Assembly (NCBI RefSeq): GCF_001261775.1
Contig: NZ_LN868538.1
Span: 868,001 to 932,000 of the forward strand
DNA length: 64,000 nt
Direction: 5' to 3'
DNA from: Anaeromassilibacillus senegalensis
GTDB lineage: Bacteria; Bacillota; Clostridia; Oscillospirales; Acutalibacteraceae
Made by a program: the position numbers and the translations under genes. Below, piece by piece: positions 16,009-24,146 of this stretch (position 1 is its first letter; every line of letters starts with the position of its first letter). A model generated the notes under the pieces. It saw only the letters and a list, made by a program, of their open reading frames with translations. It did no database searches and was not told the DNA's origin.

Positions 16009-16079
16009 TGTAAAAATCAACAAAATTATCATATCATTATTTTATTTTTGAGTCAACAAGTGAAAAAGTGATTTTTACA
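16009..16079 (-). promoter_or_regulatory. glnA promoter flanked by an 11-base inverted repeat
   Basis: On the minus strand TTGACT (16056-16051), 17 bases and TATGAT (16033-16028) form a strong promoter. It sits exactly between two arms TGTAAAAATCA (16009-16019) and TGATTTTTACA (16069-16079), a perfect inverted repeat. The TGTNA...TNACA ends resemble GlnR/TnrA half sites but the spacing is not canonical. One arm lies upstream of the -35 and one in the leader, an arrangement suited to repression by looping or two-site binding (inference). Confidence 0.7.
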
Positions 16080-16162
16080 TAAACCTGATCATAGAAATGC
16101 TCGAAAGGTCTTCAGAATTCTAACAAGAATATAACTATAGTAAAACGGCGGTCTCTTATAGA

Positions 16163-17155
16163 TTATTTTAAAATTGTCTGTCTTATTTGTTCAGTTAAAG
16201 TCCTTAAAATTTTATAGAGCTTTGCTTTTATCGTCAGGTAGTCTTCTCCGAAGGTTTTATTTGTTAACCCCTTTAATATATCATCTGGAATAATTTCAGT
16301 CTCATTTATGTACTGGCCCAAACCATAATGAGCAAGGCAGTTGCGAAAATTCCTATTACACAAACAGCAATCTATATAAAAATCAGTATTCTTTTGAGCG
16401 TTTAGCTCTTTAATAAAATTACAAAGATAGTAATACTGTAAATATGCAAATTTAAATTTTTGAGGTATTTCCTCTATAAAATAGTTTTCAACAAACTCTA
16501 TTGCATAATTCACACTGCAAAGTATAGAAAACAATAGAAAGCCAAAATCATTCTCCAACTTTAGTGGTGAGTTTTTGTAAAAATGGTAGTCTTCATATTT
16601 AACAATGAGATTATCATTATATCTATATATTGGAAACTCCTTACATCCCAAAGAAGCGGCTAATTTTCCAGCAACTACGCTCATATTTGTTATCCATGGC
16701 CCTATATTTTTATTCCCTAGCGTTTTTACAGGAGTATACATTGCACATAAAATCGTATTCCCGCAAAACTCATCATTACACAAGTCGGTACCTACATTGT
16801 AATATCCAAATATTCTTTCATAAAAGCTGCGTATGTTGTAAAAGTAATTTTCACTCTCGGCAAACTTTTGAGAAAGTTGCATAGTATAATTTTTATAACT
16901 TTTTTCAAAAAGTTTATGTCCCTGTCTTAATTGCATATAAAATATTTTTTCATTTGCATTAAAGCGCGGTGCATTTAATCCAACTTTTTTACACCATTGC
17001 TCTGCTCCTTCTGCAAAAAGTCCTATATATGGTAAGCACATACAAATGTAGTTACTGTTAATATTTTTAGCACTTTGCGAAATATCGACTAACGCATACA
17101 AAAACCTTGCATCTGCTTGTATCAACTCATATGCAGCCTTCTGCACTTTATTCAA
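16163..17155 (-). CDS. Hypothetical AT-rich protein with a HEPN-like RNxxxH motif
   Basis: The 330-residue protein starts at TTG 17155, with AGAGGCG about nine bases before it. I do not recognise the family. It has no signal peptide or clear membrane span and is rich in Tyr, Asn, Phe and Cys. Near residue 275 it has RNCLAHYG, which fits the R-N-x3-H catalytic motif of HEPN ribonucleases and is followed by Gly in the common way. The base composition is far more A/T-rich than every neighbour, and it sits beside tRNA-Pro, both signs of horizontal transfer. HEPN proteins are often toxins or abortive-infection effectors; that role here is inference only. Confidence 0.7.
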   Translation of the reverse strand: MNKVQKAAYELIQADARFLYALVDISQSAKNINSNYICMCLPYIGLFAEGAEQWCKKVGLNAPRFNANEKIFYMQLRQGHKLFEKSYKNYTMQLSQKFAESENYFYNIRSFYERIFGYYNVGTDLCNDEFCGNTILCAMYTPVKTLGNKNIGPWITNMSVVAGKLAASLGCKEFPIYRYNDNLIVKYEDYHFYKNSPLKLENDFGFLLFSILCSVNYAIEFVENYFIEEIPQKFKFAYLQYYYLCNFIKELNAQKNTDFYIDCCLCNRNFRNCLAHYGLGQYINETEIIPDDILKGLTNKTFGEDYLTIKAKLYKILRTLTEQIRQTILK

Positions 17156-17298
17156 ATCATTTCGCCTCTTTATGTAAGTTTTAGTAGAAATAAATTTTAT
17201 TTTACCAGCATATGCATAATGTAAATGCTATCGCTATTAGTAACAAAAAAATTAGGACAAAACAAATGTGATCGTACATCTGTTTTGTCCTAACTTTT

Positions 17299-17377
17299 TG
17301 GTCCGAGTGACAGGAGTCGAACCTGCGGCCTCTTGAACCCCATTCAAGCGCGCTACCAAAACTGCGCTACACCCGGA
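17299..17377 (-). tRNA. tRNA-Pro(GGG)
   Basis: On the minus strand the acceptor TCCGGGT pairs with ACTCGGA (one G-T pair), the D arm is AGCGC...GCGC, the anticodon stem is CTTGA/TCAAG with loop ATGGGGT (anticodon GGG), and the T arm is GCAGG-TTCGACT-CCTGT. CCA is encoded (17301-17299). Confidence 0.95.
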
Positions 17378-17420
17378 TTTACAACGTGTAATATTATACC
17401 ATATCCTTTATAGAAAAGCA

Positions 17421-17452
17421 AGCCCGGATTCCCTGCGGAACCGGGCTTTTTC
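17421..17452 (-). terminator. Terminator between the TM2 gene and tRNA-Pro
   Basis: AGCCCGG and CCGGGCT close a stem with a 13-base loop; the minus strand continues with a T-rich stretch. A T-run is also present on the plus strand, so it may act both ways. Confidence 0.65.
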
Positions 17453-17458
17453 TCTGTT

Positions 17459-17848
17459 CTATTGCTTGAGCTGCGCGCCGTAGGAGTCCGTAAAGCTGCC
17501 GCACGCAATCATGATAATATCCACGATCCAACCGATTCCAAAGGCGCCGCCGGTCAGCAGATACAAAATACCGGTACCAATCTTTCCCACGTAAAAACGG
17601 TGAATGCCCAACGTCCCCAGGAAGATACAGAGGATCAGCGCTACCCAGCGGCTGGAAGGCGAGATCACCTCCATATAAGCGGGATAGGACGGCTGTACGT
17701 AATAATTGGGGGGCGGCGGGTTCCACTGGTTCGGCTGCGGCTGGTAGGGCGGCGGCGCAGAAGGCGCCTGCGCGGACAGGTCCGCACCGCACTGTTTGCA
17801 ATAATGCACATCCTGCGGATTGTCAAACCCACAACGGTTACAAATCAT
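17459..17848 (-). CDS. Zinc-ribbon TM2-domain membrane protein
   Basis: The 129-residue protein begins with a zinc ribbon (CNRCGFDNP and CKQCGADL, residues 3-24). A Pro/Gln-rich linker follows (about 25-60). The C-terminal TM2 domain has two membrane helices joined by a short turn (LCIFLGTLGIHRFYVGKIG, then the aromatic/Gly-rich second helix and IVDIIMI). TM2 proteins are common in Gram-positive bacteria; their role is not settled. The start follows a clear GGAGCAG site. It appears monocistronic. Confidence 0.88.
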   Translation of the reverse strand: MICNRCGFDNPQDVHYCKQCGADLSAQAPSAPPPYQPQPNQWNPPPPNYYVQPSYPAYMEVISPSSRWVALILCIFLGTLGIHRFYVGKIGTGILYLLTGGAFGIGWIVDIIMIACGSFTDSYGAQLKQ

Positions 17849-17935
17849 ATGCTGCTCCTTTTCAGGTCTGTTTCATTCTTCGTTTTTTCAGTATAGCATG
17901 CTGGGAATATTGTGTCAATCCAAGCCGCAAAAGGA

Positions 17936-17968
17936 ACCAAAAAGGCGCTCCGGATCAACCGGAGCGCC
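17936..17968 (-). terminator. Terminator of pckG
   Basis: GGCGCTCCGG pairs with CCGGAGCGCC across a five-base loop; on the minus strand it is followed by TTTTTGG. Confidence 0.85.
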
Positions 17969-17988
17969 CAAGCTTATCAAAAGAATGC

Positions 17989-19752
17989 TTATTTCAGGTT
18001 GGCCTTCAGCGTCTCAAGCTGGTTGCGAAGCTCCTGCGGAAGTCTGTCGCCAAACTTCGTGTAGAACTCTTCAATGCCTTCCGCCTCTTTCGCCCACTGG
18101 TCGTTCTTGACTTCCAGAATGCTCTTCAGCGTATCGATGCTGAAGTCGAGGCCTTCCAGGTTGATGTCTTCCGCATACGGGACATAGCCAATCGCGGTCT
18201 CCTGTGCATCCACTTCGCCATCACAGCGCTTAATGATCCACTCGAGGACGCGGAGGTTGTCGCCGAAGCCCGGCCAAATGAAGTTGCCTTCGTCGTCAAG
18301 ACGGAACCAGTTGACGTTGAAGATCTTCGGCGCCTTGTCGCCCAGCTCTTCGCCCATCTCGATCCAATGCTTGAAGTAATCGCCCATGTGATAGCCGCAG
18401 AACGGCAGCATGGCCATCGGGTCGCGGCGGACTACGCCGACCGCACCGGTCGCGGCAGCAGTGGTTTCGGAAGCCATGATGGAGCCCACGAATACGCCGT
18501 TGTTCCAATCGCGGGACTGGTACACCAGCGGAGTGGTCTGCGCACGGCGGCCGCCGAAGACGATTGCGGAGATCGGCACGCCCGCGCCGTTCTCAAACTC
18601 AGAGCTGATGCAGGGGCAGTTCTTCGCCGGAGCGGTGAAGCGGCTGTTCGGATGCGCGCCCTTCTCCGTCGCGGTCTTGCCGTTCCAATCCTGGCCCTTC
18701 CAGTTCTTTGCATTCTCAGGCGGATTCTTATCCAGTCCTTCCCACCAAACGGTGTTGTCGTCCAGATTGTGTACCACGTTGGTGAAGATCGTGCCTTCCT
18801 TGGTGGTGTACAGTGCGTTCGGGTTGGACTTCAGGTTGGTGCCAGGCGCCACGCCGAAGAAGCCGTTCTCCGGGTTGATCGCCCACAGGCGGCCGTCCGG
18901 ACCCTTGCGCATCCAGGCGATATCATCGCCGACAGTCCATACTTTATATCCCTTGCTCTTGTAGCCTTCCGGCGGAATCAGCATGGCAAGGTTGGTCTTA
19001 CCGCAAGCGGACGGGAACGCAGCGGTGATGTATTTGACTTCGCCCTTCGGGTTCTCGAGGCCCAGGATGAGCATATGCTCCGCCATCCAGCCCTCGGTCT
19101 TGCCCTGATAGGAAGCGATGCGCAGTGCAAAGCACTTCTTGCCCAGCAGCACGTTTCCGCCGTAACCGGAGTTAACGGAAATGATCGTGTTGTCTTCCGG
19201 GAAGTGGCAGATGTAGCGCTTCTCTTCGTCGATCTGGCATTTGCAGTGCAGGCCGCGCACCCAGTCGTTGCTGTCGCCCAGAACATCCCAGACCGCATTG
19301 CCGACGCGCGCCATGATGCTCATGTTCATAACAACATAAATGGAGTCGGTCAGCTCGACGCCAATCTTGGCGAACGGAGAACCGATCGGGCCCATGGAGT
19401 ACGGAATGACGTACATGGTGCGGCCCTGATAGCTGTCCTTTGCAATATCAAACAGCATTTTGTAAGCGTCCTGCGGGTCCATCCAGTGGTTGGTCGGGCC
19501 TGCATCCTCTTCCTTGCGGGAGCAGATGAAGGTTCTGCCCTCCACGCGCGCAACGTCGTTGACGGCGGTGCGATGCAGGTAGCAGCCCGGAAGCTTCTCC
19601 TCATTCAGCTTAATCATTTCTCCGGTGGAGCAGGCCTCCGCGCGGAGCTGGTTGAGCTGCTCCTCGGAACCGTCAATCCAGACAACCTGATCCGGTTTGA
19701 CAAGCTGTTTCATGTTTTCAATCCAATTTAAGACGGATTCGTTCTTTGTCAT
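17989..19752 (-). CDS. pckG: Phosphoenolpyruvate carboxykinase (GTP)
   Basis: From ATG 19752 (GAAGGAG upstream) the protein has 587 residues, the usual size of the GTP-dependent enzyme, which interconverts oxaloacetate and PEP. Motifs include the kinase P-loop AFPSACGKTNLAML (near 275), the metal-binding GDDIAWM, the substrate-binding region around GYGGNVLLGKKCFALR, and the family-typical RRDPMAMLPFCGYHMGDY. An upstream in-frame ATG gives ten more residues but overlaps the ribosome binding site. In fermentative anaerobes it often runs in the carboxylating direction (family knowledge). It is monocistronic with its own promoter and terminator. Confidence 0.96.
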   Translation of the reverse strand: MTKNESVLNWIENMKQLVKPDQVVWIDGSEEQLNQLRAEACSTGEMIKLNEEKLPGCYLHRTAVNDVARVEGRTFICSRKEEDAGPTNHWMDPQDAYKMLFDIAKDSYQGRTMYVIPYSMGPIGSPFAKIGVELTDSIYVVMNMSIMARVGNAVWDVLGDSNDWVRGLHCKCQIDEEKRYICHFPEDNTIISVNSGYGGNVLLGKKCFALRIASYQGKTEGWMAEHMLILGLENPKGEVKYITAAFPSACGKTNLAMLIPPEGYKSKGYKVWTVGDDIAWMRKGPDGRLWAINPENGFFGVAPGTNLKSNPNALYTTKEGTIFTNVVHNLDDNTVWWEGLDKNPPENAKNWKGQDWNGKTATEKGAHPNSRFTAPAKNCPCISSEFENGAGVPISAIVFGGRRAQTTPLVYQSRDWNNGVFVGSIMASETTAAATGAVGVVRRDPMAMLPFCGYHMGDYFKHWIEMGEELGDKAPKIFNVNWFRLDDEGNFIWPGFGDNLRVLEWIIKRCDGEVDAQETAIGYVPYAEDINLEGLDFSIDTLKSILEVKNDQWAKEAEGIEEFYTKFGDRLPQELRNQLETLKANLK

Positions 19753-19800
19753 AAAGTTTTCTCCTTCCGGCCCAATGGCCAAATCACGTTACTGAATTTC

Positions 19801-19829
19801 ATTATAGTACATTGTTTGAAGAATATCAA
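19801..19829 (-). promoter_or_regulatory. Promoter of pckG
   Basis: On the minus strand TTGATA (19829-19824), 17 bases and TATAAT (19806-19801), about 48 bases before the start codon. Confidence 0.8.
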
Positions 19830-19917
19830 TTGATAAATTATGAATTTCCTGCTCAATTTTTAGAATTTTGCAGGGTTTTGTCGTCTTTCTTTCATTTTCT
19901 GAACAAATCCTACCAGT

Positions 19918-20937
19918 TTACAATGCTTTAGGTCCCTGAATGGGCATTTGTGCGCAGGCATTCAGGTCCATTCCCGCCGTATTCCCCGCCAGGAATTCGT
20001 AGTAACCCTGCGCGCCGACCATCGCCGCGTTGTCCCCGCAGAGATTGAGCGCCGGCATATAAAACGCCCAGCCGCGCGCTTTGCAGACCTCCTGCAAACG
20101 GCGGCGCAGCAGGGAGTTAGCAGACACGCCGCCCGCGATCACCAATTTTTGCGCCCCGGTCTCCCGCGCGGCTTTTTCCGTATTCTGCACCAGGCAGTCC
20201 ACCACCGCTTTTCGGAAGGACGCAGACAAATCCGGCACGGAAAGCGTTTCCTCCTTCTGCTTTGCGTTGTGGATCAGGTTGATGACCGCTGTCTTCAGGC
20301 CAGAAAAGCTGAAATCGTACGGCGCGCCGTCCACACGCGGATGCGGCAGCTTGAAGGCATTTGGGTCGCCGTTCTCCGCAATCTTATCCATCTCCACGCC
20401 GCCGGGATACGGGATACCCATTGCGCGCGCCGCTTTGTCAAATGCCTCTCCCGCCGCGTCGTCCCGCGTGCGGCCGATGACCTCCAGTTCCGTATAGCTC
20501 TTTACATTGATAATATGGGTATGTCCGCCGGACACGACCAGGCACAGGAACGGCGGCTCCAGCTCCGGCGAGGTAATGTAGTTTGCCGCGATGTGCGAAC
20601 GGAGATGGTGGACCGGGATCAGCGGTTTATTTGCGGAGAGCGCCAGCCCCTTCGCAAAATTGACCCCCACCAACAGCGCGCCGATCAATCCCGGCGCATA
20701 GGTAACGGCAATCCCGTCGATCTCCTGTAAGGTCAGGCCCGCGTCGTCCAGTGCCTTCTGTGTCACCGGGACAATGGCCTCCGAATGCCGCCGGGACGCA
20801 ATCTCCGGCACCACGCCGCCGTATAATTTATGTTCTTCCACCTGTGATGCAATCACGGAGGACAGGACGCGCCGCCCGTCCTCCACCACGGCGGCCGCCG
20901 TCTCATCGCAGGAGCTTTCCAGTGCCAAAAGTTTCAT
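19918..20937 (-). CDS. tsaD: tRNA N6-adenosine threonylcarbamoyltransferase TsaD
   Basis: The 339-residue protein starts LALESSCDETAAAVVEDG, the N-terminal signature of the Kae1/TsaD family, and has the metal-binding HxxxH in PVHHLRSHIAANY (about residue 110) and LVVSGGHTHI. TsaD transfers the threonylcarbamoyl group to A37 of ANN-decoding tRNAs together with TsaB and TsaE. It follows rimI by about 20 bases, part of the common clostridial tsaB-rimI-tsaD arrangement, but here tsaB and tsaE are replaced by a membrane glycosyltransferase and rlmA upstream. Confidence 0.96.
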   Translation of the reverse strand: MKLLALESSCDETAAAVVEDGRRVLSSVIASQVEEHKLYGGVVPEIASRRHSEAIVPVTQKALDDAGLTLQEIDGIAVTYAPGLIGALLVGVNFAKGLALSANKPLIPVHHLRSHIAANYITSPELEPPFLCLVVSGGHTHIINVKSYTELEVIGRTRDDAAGEAFDKAARAMGIPYPGGVEMDKIAENGDPNAFKLPHPRVDGAPYDFSFSGLKTAVINLIHNAKQKEETLSVPDLSASFRKAVVDCLVQNTEKAARETGAQKLVIAGGVSANSLLRRRLQEVCKARGWAFYMPALNLCGDNAAMVGAQGYYEFLAGNTAGMDLNACAQMPIQGPKAL

Positions 20938-20958
20938 GCTGTTTTCCCCTTTATCCCA

Positions 20959-21408
20959 TCAAATTTGTGCGTTCCGCGTCAGCAGCAGCGCGTCCTCATG
21001 ATTGTCCGTGTAAAAGCCCTTCCGGAGCCCGACCTCCGCAAAGCCCAGCTTTTCATACAGCGCGATGGCGGGCCGATTGGTAACGCGCACCTCCAGCGTG
21101 ATGAACGCGCCGCCGGTTTGCTCCATCCAGCCGATCATCGTCTGGACCAGCTGTTGGGCAATTCCTCTCCGCCTATGTGCCGGGTGGACTGCTACCAAAT
21201 CGACATAACATTCCCCGCAGACGGCATGCATTCCCGCGAAACCGACGCAGGTTCCCGTTTCTTCCGCCACCCAAAACCGGGCGGTATTACTGGTCAGCTC
21301 CGCCGCAAGACCATCCCGCGTCCACGGCATGGAGAAGCAGAGGCGGCTGATCTCCGCCAAAGCGTCCAGGTGCCGTTCCTCCATCGGAACAATTTGCACC
21401 GCACTCAT
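20959..21408 (-). CDS. rimI: Ribosomal protein S18 alanine N-acetyltransferase RimI
   Basis: The 149-residue GNAT protein has the RimI pattern: CFSMPWTRDGL near residue 30, the acetyl-CoA loop AHRRRGIAQQLVQTM, and EVRVTNRPAIALYEKLGFAEVGLRKGFY near the C-terminus. It acetylates the N-terminal alanine of S18, and related enzymes act on other proteins. Its ATG overlaps the stop of the preceding glycosyltransferase gene as ATGA. Position next to tsaD supports the assignment. Confidence 0.92.
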   Translation of the reverse strand: MSAVQIVPMEERHLDALAEISRLCFSMPWTRDGLAAELTSNTARFWVAEETGTCVGFAGMHAVCGECYVDLVAVHPAHRRRGIAQQLVQTMIGWMEQTGGAFITLEVRVTNRPAIALYEKLGFAEVGLRKGFYTDNHEDALLLTRNAQI

Positions 21409-22577
21409 ATTGCGGCCTCCAGCGGCTTCGGCTCTGGACTGTGGTCCAGCAGTTCGAGCAGATGTTTAAACAACAGAATCAGATTGATCAAAATAGCAAT
21501 CGCCAACAGCTGCTGCGGGTAATACGCCAGTCCAAACAGATAATTTCCCACCGCACAGGCGGATGATACGCACATGATAACCGCTGTATACAGTTTCTTC
21601 GGAAAATAGAACACGTATATTACGCTGAGTATATCCGCAAGATAATAATATCGTTCGTGCATATGCGGCAGGACAAACGGCATCAAAATTGCAAAGAGCA
21701 GTCCCATTGTGACCAATATCTCCGGCGTGAACACATACCGCTTTTTAAAAAGCACAAACAGCGTCATCAGCACAACGCCGCCCGCAAAGATCACACCGGC
21801 CTTGCCGACCTCGTCCAGCGCGACGTTGCCTAAGAATGCGTACAGGTTCGGGATGGACATACAAATACTTTTATAGATCCCCGACTGGGCAACATAGACC
21901 GTCAGGAGGTCCCATAAATCGCGCCCCATGATTACAGCGGGTATAATCGAAAGCAGATATACAGCCGGAATCAAAATCATACTGCGCAGCTTGACCTTTT
22001 GCTTCAGGAACAAAAGCAAAAGGAACGGCGCAAAGAAGATTGCCTGTAATTTCAGTACAAACGCGATGGAAAACGCCAGCACCGCCCGGTTGGGGCGTTT
22101 GACCAACAGATAATACAGGCAGGCAACCAGCGCGCCGGTGAACATCGCGTCGCACTGTGCCCACGCCGCAGAGTTCAGAAACACCGTGGGCAGGAACAAG
22201 ATCACCGCATAGGCCATCGCCCCATGAGAGCGCCCGGGATATTTCAGCTCCACAATGCGCATGACATAAAACGCAAGCGCCAAGTCCGCCAGACAGGAAA
22301 CGATCTTGATCAAAAACAAATCGTTCAATGGAATATATGTCAGCAACGCCAATATGTAAAAATAGGGTGGCATGTAATCGCCGATCTTCATGCCAATCGC
22401 GGCAAACCCGCCGTTTTCTTTTAATGTCGCAAACCAGCCCTGTAGAAATTGGTGGTAATCGTTGGACTCAATGGGAAACAGATACAGCCGCATCAGGAAC
22501 GCGGCCACTGTCACCAAAAACAGAAACGCCATGTTTTCCAGCTCCGGCCGGGTGATTCTTTCTTCTCTCTTTTGCAT
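21405..22577 (-). CDS. Multi-pass membrane glycosyltransferase (GT-C fold, mannosyltransferase-like)
   Basis: The 390-residue protein has about ten hydrophobic segments. The first extracytoplasmic loop carries an acidic motif (PIESNDYHQFLQGWFATLKE) as in GT-C enzymes that use polyprenyl-phosphate sugars. FLPTVFLNSAAWAQCD and LPHMHERYYYLADIL match DUF2029/PMT-like proteins. The acceptor is unknown; cell-wall glycan or lipid is likely. The start is uncertain: ATG at 22577 has GGAAGG nine bases before it, while ATG 22583 or 22586 would overlap the rlmA stop. A signal-peptide-free, mostly hydrophobic protein in a tRNA/ribosome modification operon is an odd neighbour. Confidence 0.82.
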   Translation of the reverse strand: MQKREERITRPELENMAFLFLVTVAAFLMRLYLFPIESNDYHQFLQGWFATLKENGGFAAIGMKIGDYMPPYFYILALLTYIPLNDLFLIKIVSCLADLALAFYVMRIVELKYPGRSHGAMAYAVILFLPTVFLNSAAWAQCDAMFTGALVACLYYLLVKRPNRAVLAFSIAFVLKLQAIFFAPFLLLLFLKQKVKLRSMILIPAVYLLSIIPAVIMGRDLWDLLTVYVAQSGIYKSICMSIPNLYAFLGNVALDEVGKAGVIFAGGVVLMTLFVLFKKRYVFTPEILVTMGLLFAILMPFVLPHMHERYYYLADILSVIYVFYFPKKLYTAVIMCVSSACAVGNYLFGLAYYPQQLLAIAILINLILLFKHLLELLDHSPEPKPLEAAI

Positions 22578-22582
22578 GCGCA

Positions 22583-23413
22583 TCATCCTTCCGTTTGATC
22601 GGCATCGCGCCGGTAGGTAAGAAAATGGAAACAGATTTCTGTATCCAGTTTTTCTGCTTGCCGCAAACGCGCCCCACCCTCCACGCCGGTTTTCCAGTAA
22701 TAGGGGGTCATGGCAAACAGATTCAGCATCTGCTGGTTGTCCGTTGTGGTATACCGCCCCTGTACGACAGTGCGCTCCAAAAAGGTAAACCCCGGATATT
22801 GCGTATCCTTGCATTCATTTTCATAGGGCGCGTCGTACAGAATTTCCTTCAGCCCATAGAGGTGGCGCTCGCCCGGCACCGCCAGGATCAGCACGCCGCC
22901 GGGCCGCACCACGCGCTTCATTTCCTCCGGCACAATGGGGGCAAACACATTGACAAGCAGATCCGCACCGGCGTTTGCAAACGGGATACCAAAGCTGCTG
23001 CCCACCGCGAAATGCAGAGATTTGTACCGTTTGGCGGCGGCGCGCACCGCGCATTTGGAAATGTCAAATCCATAGACGTCCGCCTTTTGCTGAAACGCAT
23101 CCGCCAGACGCCCGGTGTAATAGCCTTCGCCGCAGCCGGCGTCCAGGACCACGGGTTCGGGAACGTCCTGCATCAGGTGCAGTGCCAACCGGTTCAGGGT
23201 ATCGCTGAACGGCTGATACGCGCCGGTTTCCAGGAACGACCGCCGGGCGGCGACCATCTGTTTGTTGTCGCCGGGGTCTTTGGAATGCTTCTTATTGGGC
23301 GGCAGAAGGTAGACGTACCCTTCAGAAGCGAGGTCGTAGCTGTGGCCCCGCGGACAGCGGCAGGTTTTTTCTGTTTGGAATAAGGGCTGTTTACAGACGG
23401 GACAGATAAACAT
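22583..23413 (-). CDS. rlmA: 23S rRNA (guanine-N1) methyltransferase, RlmA family
   Basis: From ATG 23413 (GGGAGG seven bases upstream) the protein has 276 residues. A zinc finger at the N-terminus (CPVCKQPL...CRCPRGHSYD) is followed by the family block EGYVYLLPPNKKHSKDPGDN and an S-adenosylmethionine-binding domain (VVLDAGCGEGYYTGRLA, about residues 80-96). RlmA enzymes methylate G745 or G748 of 23S rRNA; which one cannot be told here. It is the first gene of the operon rlmA, glycosyltransferase, rimI, tsaD. Its upstream region is occupied by the interspersed repeat at 23431. Confidence 0.9.
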   Translation of the reverse strand: MFICPVCKQPLFQTEKTCRCPRGHSYDLASEGYVYLLPPNKKHSKDPGDNKQMVAARRSFLETGAYQPFSDTLNRLALHLMQDVPEPVVLDAGCGEGYYTGRLADAFQQKADVYGFDISKCAVRAAAKRYKSLHFAVGSSFGIPFANAGADLLVNVFAPIVPEEMKRVVRPGGVLILAVPGERHLYGLKEILYDAPYENECKDTQYPGFTFLERTVVQGRYTTTDNQQMLNLFAMTPYYWKTGVEGGARLRQAEKLDTEICFHFLTYRRDADQTEG

Positions 23414-23430
23414 GGTTTGGCCTCCCAAAA

Positions 23431-23640
23431 TCGCGTTTTCCCGCTTTTCTGAAAAGTGGCGGTTTCCAAAGGCGGCGCCTTTGGCCGTTCTCCGCAGAGA
23501 ACGGAACTCTCTTCCTGAGAAGAGCGAGTGGGAACGAGTGATAGGGTCCTTTACGGACCTGTTGTGCTGCCGCACGGGCTTTTGGTTCCCCGGCTTTCGC
23601 CGGGGAACTCGTCGCTTTGAAAAAGTAAAACAAATTTTTC
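23431..23640 (+). repeat. Interspersed modular repeat (family B), modules 1 and 3
   Basis: Module 1 (23431-23543) contains several small palindromes: CGCTTTTCTGAAAAG, AAAGGCGGCGCCTTT and GTTCTCCGCAGAGAAC, then GAGCGAGTGGGAACGAGTGA. It is nearly identical to 63627-63743. Module 3 (about 23586-23634, CCCCGGC...GCCGGGG then CGTCGCTTTGAAAA) recurs at 56419-56492. No reading frame of interest is present. The block separates rlmA from polA and, with 23763-23870, fills the gene-free stretch 23414-24146. Confidence 0.85.
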
Positions 23641-23762
23641 GTTATGAAAGCAATAAGTTCTCTACTCTTTTCTTAATAAACAATATCAACTTTGTTGCAC
23701 CAGCAATATTTTTCTTTTACAATTTTAAAAAAGCGGGAGAAACCCGTTAGTTTGCCCTCATG

Positions 23763-23870
23763 TCGGGCGGGCACCTCCGGTGGGGACGCTCGCTTGAGGC
23801 TAAAGCCTCGCTCGATGCTCCAAACGACTATCGCCGGAGGCGCGAAAGACGTTGCACGTCCGTCTTGCCA
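23763..23870 (-). repeat. Interspersed modular repeat (family B), modules 2 and 4, inverted
   Basis: GAGGCTAAAGCCTCGCTCGA (23795-23814 region) is the reverse complement of module 2 at 56283-56343 and 57088-57155. The adjacent CGCCGGAGGCGCGAAAGACG and following bases (to about 23866) are the reverse complement of 55890-55920. The rest up to polA (23871-24146) is G/C-rich and I see no gene in it. A GTCCCGACCGGAGGTC fragment of the same family touches the polA stop codon near 24149. Confidence 0.8.
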
Positions 23871-24146
23871 CAAAAGTAAGCAAAAGCACGCGTAGGGGCG
23901 CGAGAGTGGGCTCCGGGGTACTTCGACTCACGCCCCCCTTACAACCCCCGGTATCCCCATGGGGATGCTTGGCCCAGGGCAACCAAGGTGCTTTTCATTG
24001 CCGGCGGAACTTTGCTTAGGATTGCTTTTCTATGGTTTTCTGAGAATTGTTGGCTAAAATGTCACACGGGAGCTGGTCCTTTCCGTCGCGGCCTTCCGTG
24101 GTCTCTATTATGAGTCAACGTCCGCCCGCGCCGTCCCGACCGGAGG

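Noticed and set aside
14530..16071. Long plus-strand frame opposite glnA
   Set aside because: A mirror of the real gene; the minus strand has motifs, start site and promoter for glutamine synthetase.
16163..17377. Integrated island at tRNA-Pro
   Set aside because: Only one foreign-looking gene is present. I see no integrase and no repeat of the tRNA end, so no attachment sites are called.
18367..19731. Long plus-strand frame opposite pckG
   Set aside because: Antisense shadow caused by G+C-rich codon bias; no ribosome binding site or recognisable domain.
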